Assembly: GCA_003508835.1 (NCBI GenBank)
Contig: PUFA01000105.1
Coordinates: forward strand, 4,836,001-4,900,000
DNA: 64,000 bases
Origin: Eonycteris spelaea
Lineage: Eukaryota; Chordata; Mammalia; Chiroptera; Pteropodidae
Reading direction: 5' to 3'
Shown here: piece by piece, positions 62,001-64,000 of the stretch
Numbering within the stretch: the first letter of the stretch is position 1
Layout of the letters: the number at the start of each line of letters is the position of its first letter
Translations under genes and position numbers: made by a program
Notes under the pieces: generated by a model
Seen by the model: only the letters and a program-made list of their open reading frames with translations
Database searches by the model: none
Told to the model about the DNA's origin: nothing

Positions 62001-63436
62001 TTACATTCAGATAACCCCGTAGATATACATACATCTGTAAACAGGAATACAGGCGTAAGTGTATATGAAAAGATTTTTGTTATGGCTTGTTTTGAAAAAT
62101 AACATATTACGCATACTTTCATGCATCTTGAATTTTTTATCCTCAGCAACAGAAGATGGAATACCTACATACTATGTATTAATGCTCTTAGTCATACTTT
62201 TTAATGTCTACTAAATCCTAAATCCTACATGCTTTGTCAATACCAGAATTTTTGTCATTTTTCTATTGAAGTTCATGATGCCATGCCATGTTTGCCTATT
62301 ATAAGAGATATTTTCCTATTAGAAACGTTTTAACATCTGTCAAATAATATTTTATTAATACATATTTGTATATGGCATCTTTGGTAGCTATTCATATGTA
62401 AATGCCTTTTCTTTTAGAGTTCCTGAGTTTAAAATCTGGAATAGGTATGTATCCTCTAATTCCAGAATGTAGGTGTATTTTTATTCATATTTTTTAAAGG
62501 TATGCAGATTGATGTTTTATGCCTAATACTATCTAAATTTTACTTTTAAAATACTGTGAGATGAGTGTCTTTTTTAAAAAAAACTCAGTACCAAGATATG
62601 CCAGAACTATTAATTAAATAATATATTTTACAACAAAATGCATTTTAATTATTCTATTCCTATTCTAATACTACATTGATTTAATGATACTGAGTCCACA
62701 GTCTGTTTCTCTGTTGAGACATTCCGCATTATTGTTATGCTTTACTATACTTTTCCTGACTACTATAAAAAAAGTAGTCCTGTAAGATAAAATTAACATT
62801 ATTTTAAAGAATTTAGAAAAATAAAAATAGCAATAACAACTTTTAGGGGATTCTCACTGTAGCTTAATGTAATAGAAGTTTTCTGAGAACTTGTATTTTT
62901 ATAATATGTCTTTCCATCCAACAAAACATTTAAGGGAGTTATCACATCACAGAGAACATTGCAATATTTGAAACCATATCCAATATACTTAGTATATAAT
63001 CAGGCAAATTTTTCACATAAAATAAAGTTAGTACATAAAAATAAATCACATCTATGAATATAAATGAGAGATAGAGATATTTAAATACAGTACAAATTTA
63101 ATATCAAAACGAGAAAACTTCCTTTGTATTGAAAAGTTATGATTAATTTTGATATTAAATTTATATTGGATTTAAATATTGTAAAATACTCTGCATGTCT
63201 ATTTGATCACCATCTTAAATGCTTTGTACAATTATTTTTCATTCTAATTTATTATTATCATTATTAGGTCAATGCAGTCTTGAGAGAGATATGAGACTTT
63301 CTACTTTAGATAAAATGTATATTTTATCAAGATATCCTAAATTCCTAATTATTATTGATTTTGGTGTTTATTTCACACCTCATCAAAGTCTATTATCATC
63401 ATATTTTCATTATCCATTTTGTTACCATTATATACA
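59096..63436. other. Long unassigned AT-rich stretch
   Basis: About 4.3 kb with no gene and no repeat I can name. About 61430-61720 is less AT-rich. Frames at 59822-60010, 60269-60454, 61714-61977, 61967-62149 and 63219-63491 have no domain. Confidence 0.5.
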
Positions 63437-63907
63437 CAGTAATCTCTCCTTATTACCAGCTATACTTTTCAGTTTCAGTTACCCGTGGTGAACTACAGTC
63501 TAAAATACTAAATTGAAAGTTCCAGAAAAAATCAATTTATAAGATCTAAATTGCCCACCCTTCTGAGTAGCATGATGAAATCTTACACTGTCCTGCTCGG
63601 TCCTGCCCAGGTCGTGAATTTGTCCAGTCTGTCAATGCTGGTATCAAGATACCATATTCCCCTGCTAGTCACTTAGTAACCTTCTCATTGTCACATCTAC
63701 TGTCGCAATACCACACTGCTTATGTTCAAGTAACCCCTATTTTACTTATGGCCCCCAAATGTAAGAGAAGTGATGCTGACCATTTGGATATGTCAAAGAG
63801 AAGCTGTTAAGTATATGCACGTATAAGAAAATCACAGTATATGTAGGCTTCAGTACTATCCACGGGAGATTTTGGAATGTATTCCCTGTGAATAAGGGGA
63901 ACTACTG
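63437..63907 (+). mobile_element. Tigger-type DNA transposon, internally deleted
   Basis: Starts 'cagtaatctctccttatta' and ends 'aataaggggaactactg', imperfect inverted ends, with TA after the right end. The body matches a short Tigger derivative (MER44-like). At 63748-63810 it keeps the first 20 codons of a pogo-type transposase (MAPKCKRSDADHLDMSKRSC) before a stop; the catalytic part is deleted. The element is therefore non-autonomous and ancient. Confidence 0.85.
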
Positions 63908-64000
63908 TAAATATTTATATGTTTTATTATTGCTTTTGATTTAACTTCTACTCACCTGACATTATTATTAATAGCTCCATTCTTGCTTTTGTGCTTCTAA

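Noticed and set aside
1..64000. CRISPR arrays, tRNA or rRNA genes, operons or phage-like modules
   Set aside because: No regularly spaced repeats, no tRNA or rRNA sequence, and no dense coding; the repeats are those of a placental mammal.

Overview
This is mammalian nuclear DNA with no protein-coding gene that I can support. It is AT-rich and poor in CpG. The longest open frame is 148 codons and lies in a retroviral relic. No chain of exons, no tRNA or rRNA gene, no CRISPR array and no bacterial-style operon is visible. It reads as a gene desert or part of a very long intron. All repeat names come from recalled family consensus sequences, not from a search, so subfamily names are tentative.

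Placental origin is supported by L1M LINEs, MIR SINEs, MLT1/MaLR-type LTRs, class III (ERVL-like) relics, and Tigger and hAT-type DNA transposons. I saw no Alu, rodent B1/B2, Bov-tA, carnivore CAN or horse ERE SINEs. The L1 3' ends at 26880-27765 and 18508-18768 resemble laurasiatherian lineages, and the second suggests bats. This placement is tentative.

Layout. 1-10.6 kb: L1 pieces (one with an internal inversion), MIR fragments, and a 6.06-7.13 kb block that stands out because it keeps CpGs and sits beside facing poly(A) and poly(T) tracts. 10.6-17.4 kb: mostly unassigned, one L1 3' end. 17.4-23.7 kb: LTR-rich, with a MaLR LTR, another LTR, two related LTR-like copies about 0.5 kb apart, and hAT-like elements. 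24.3-27.8 kb: two plus-strand L1 3' ends and a 71-nt pure pyrimidine run. 28.1-32.8 kb: an ERVL-like provirus relic with a solo MLT1 LTR inserted in it, flanked by a perfect 5-bp duplication. 33-46 kb: old L1 ORF2, MIR/L2-age relics, a MaLR LTR, microsatellites and long unassigned AT-rich stretches. 46.4-49.4 kb: an AT-rich hairpin palindrome, then an old minus-strand L1 split by a Tigger-type element. 49.5-57 kb: a short dispersed repeat pair, an MLT1 LTR and a second ERVL-like relic. 57-64 kb: L1 remnants, unassigned sequence, and a complete short Tigger-type element at the right edge.

The nested insertions give a relative history: old L1 before Tigger, and ERVL-like provirus before MLT1. 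I found no new biological system. The best leads for follow-up are the CpG-retaining block at 6.75-7.01 kb, the 25-bp-arm palindrome at 46.4 kb, and the twin-priming-like L1 inversion at 5.6-5.8 kb.
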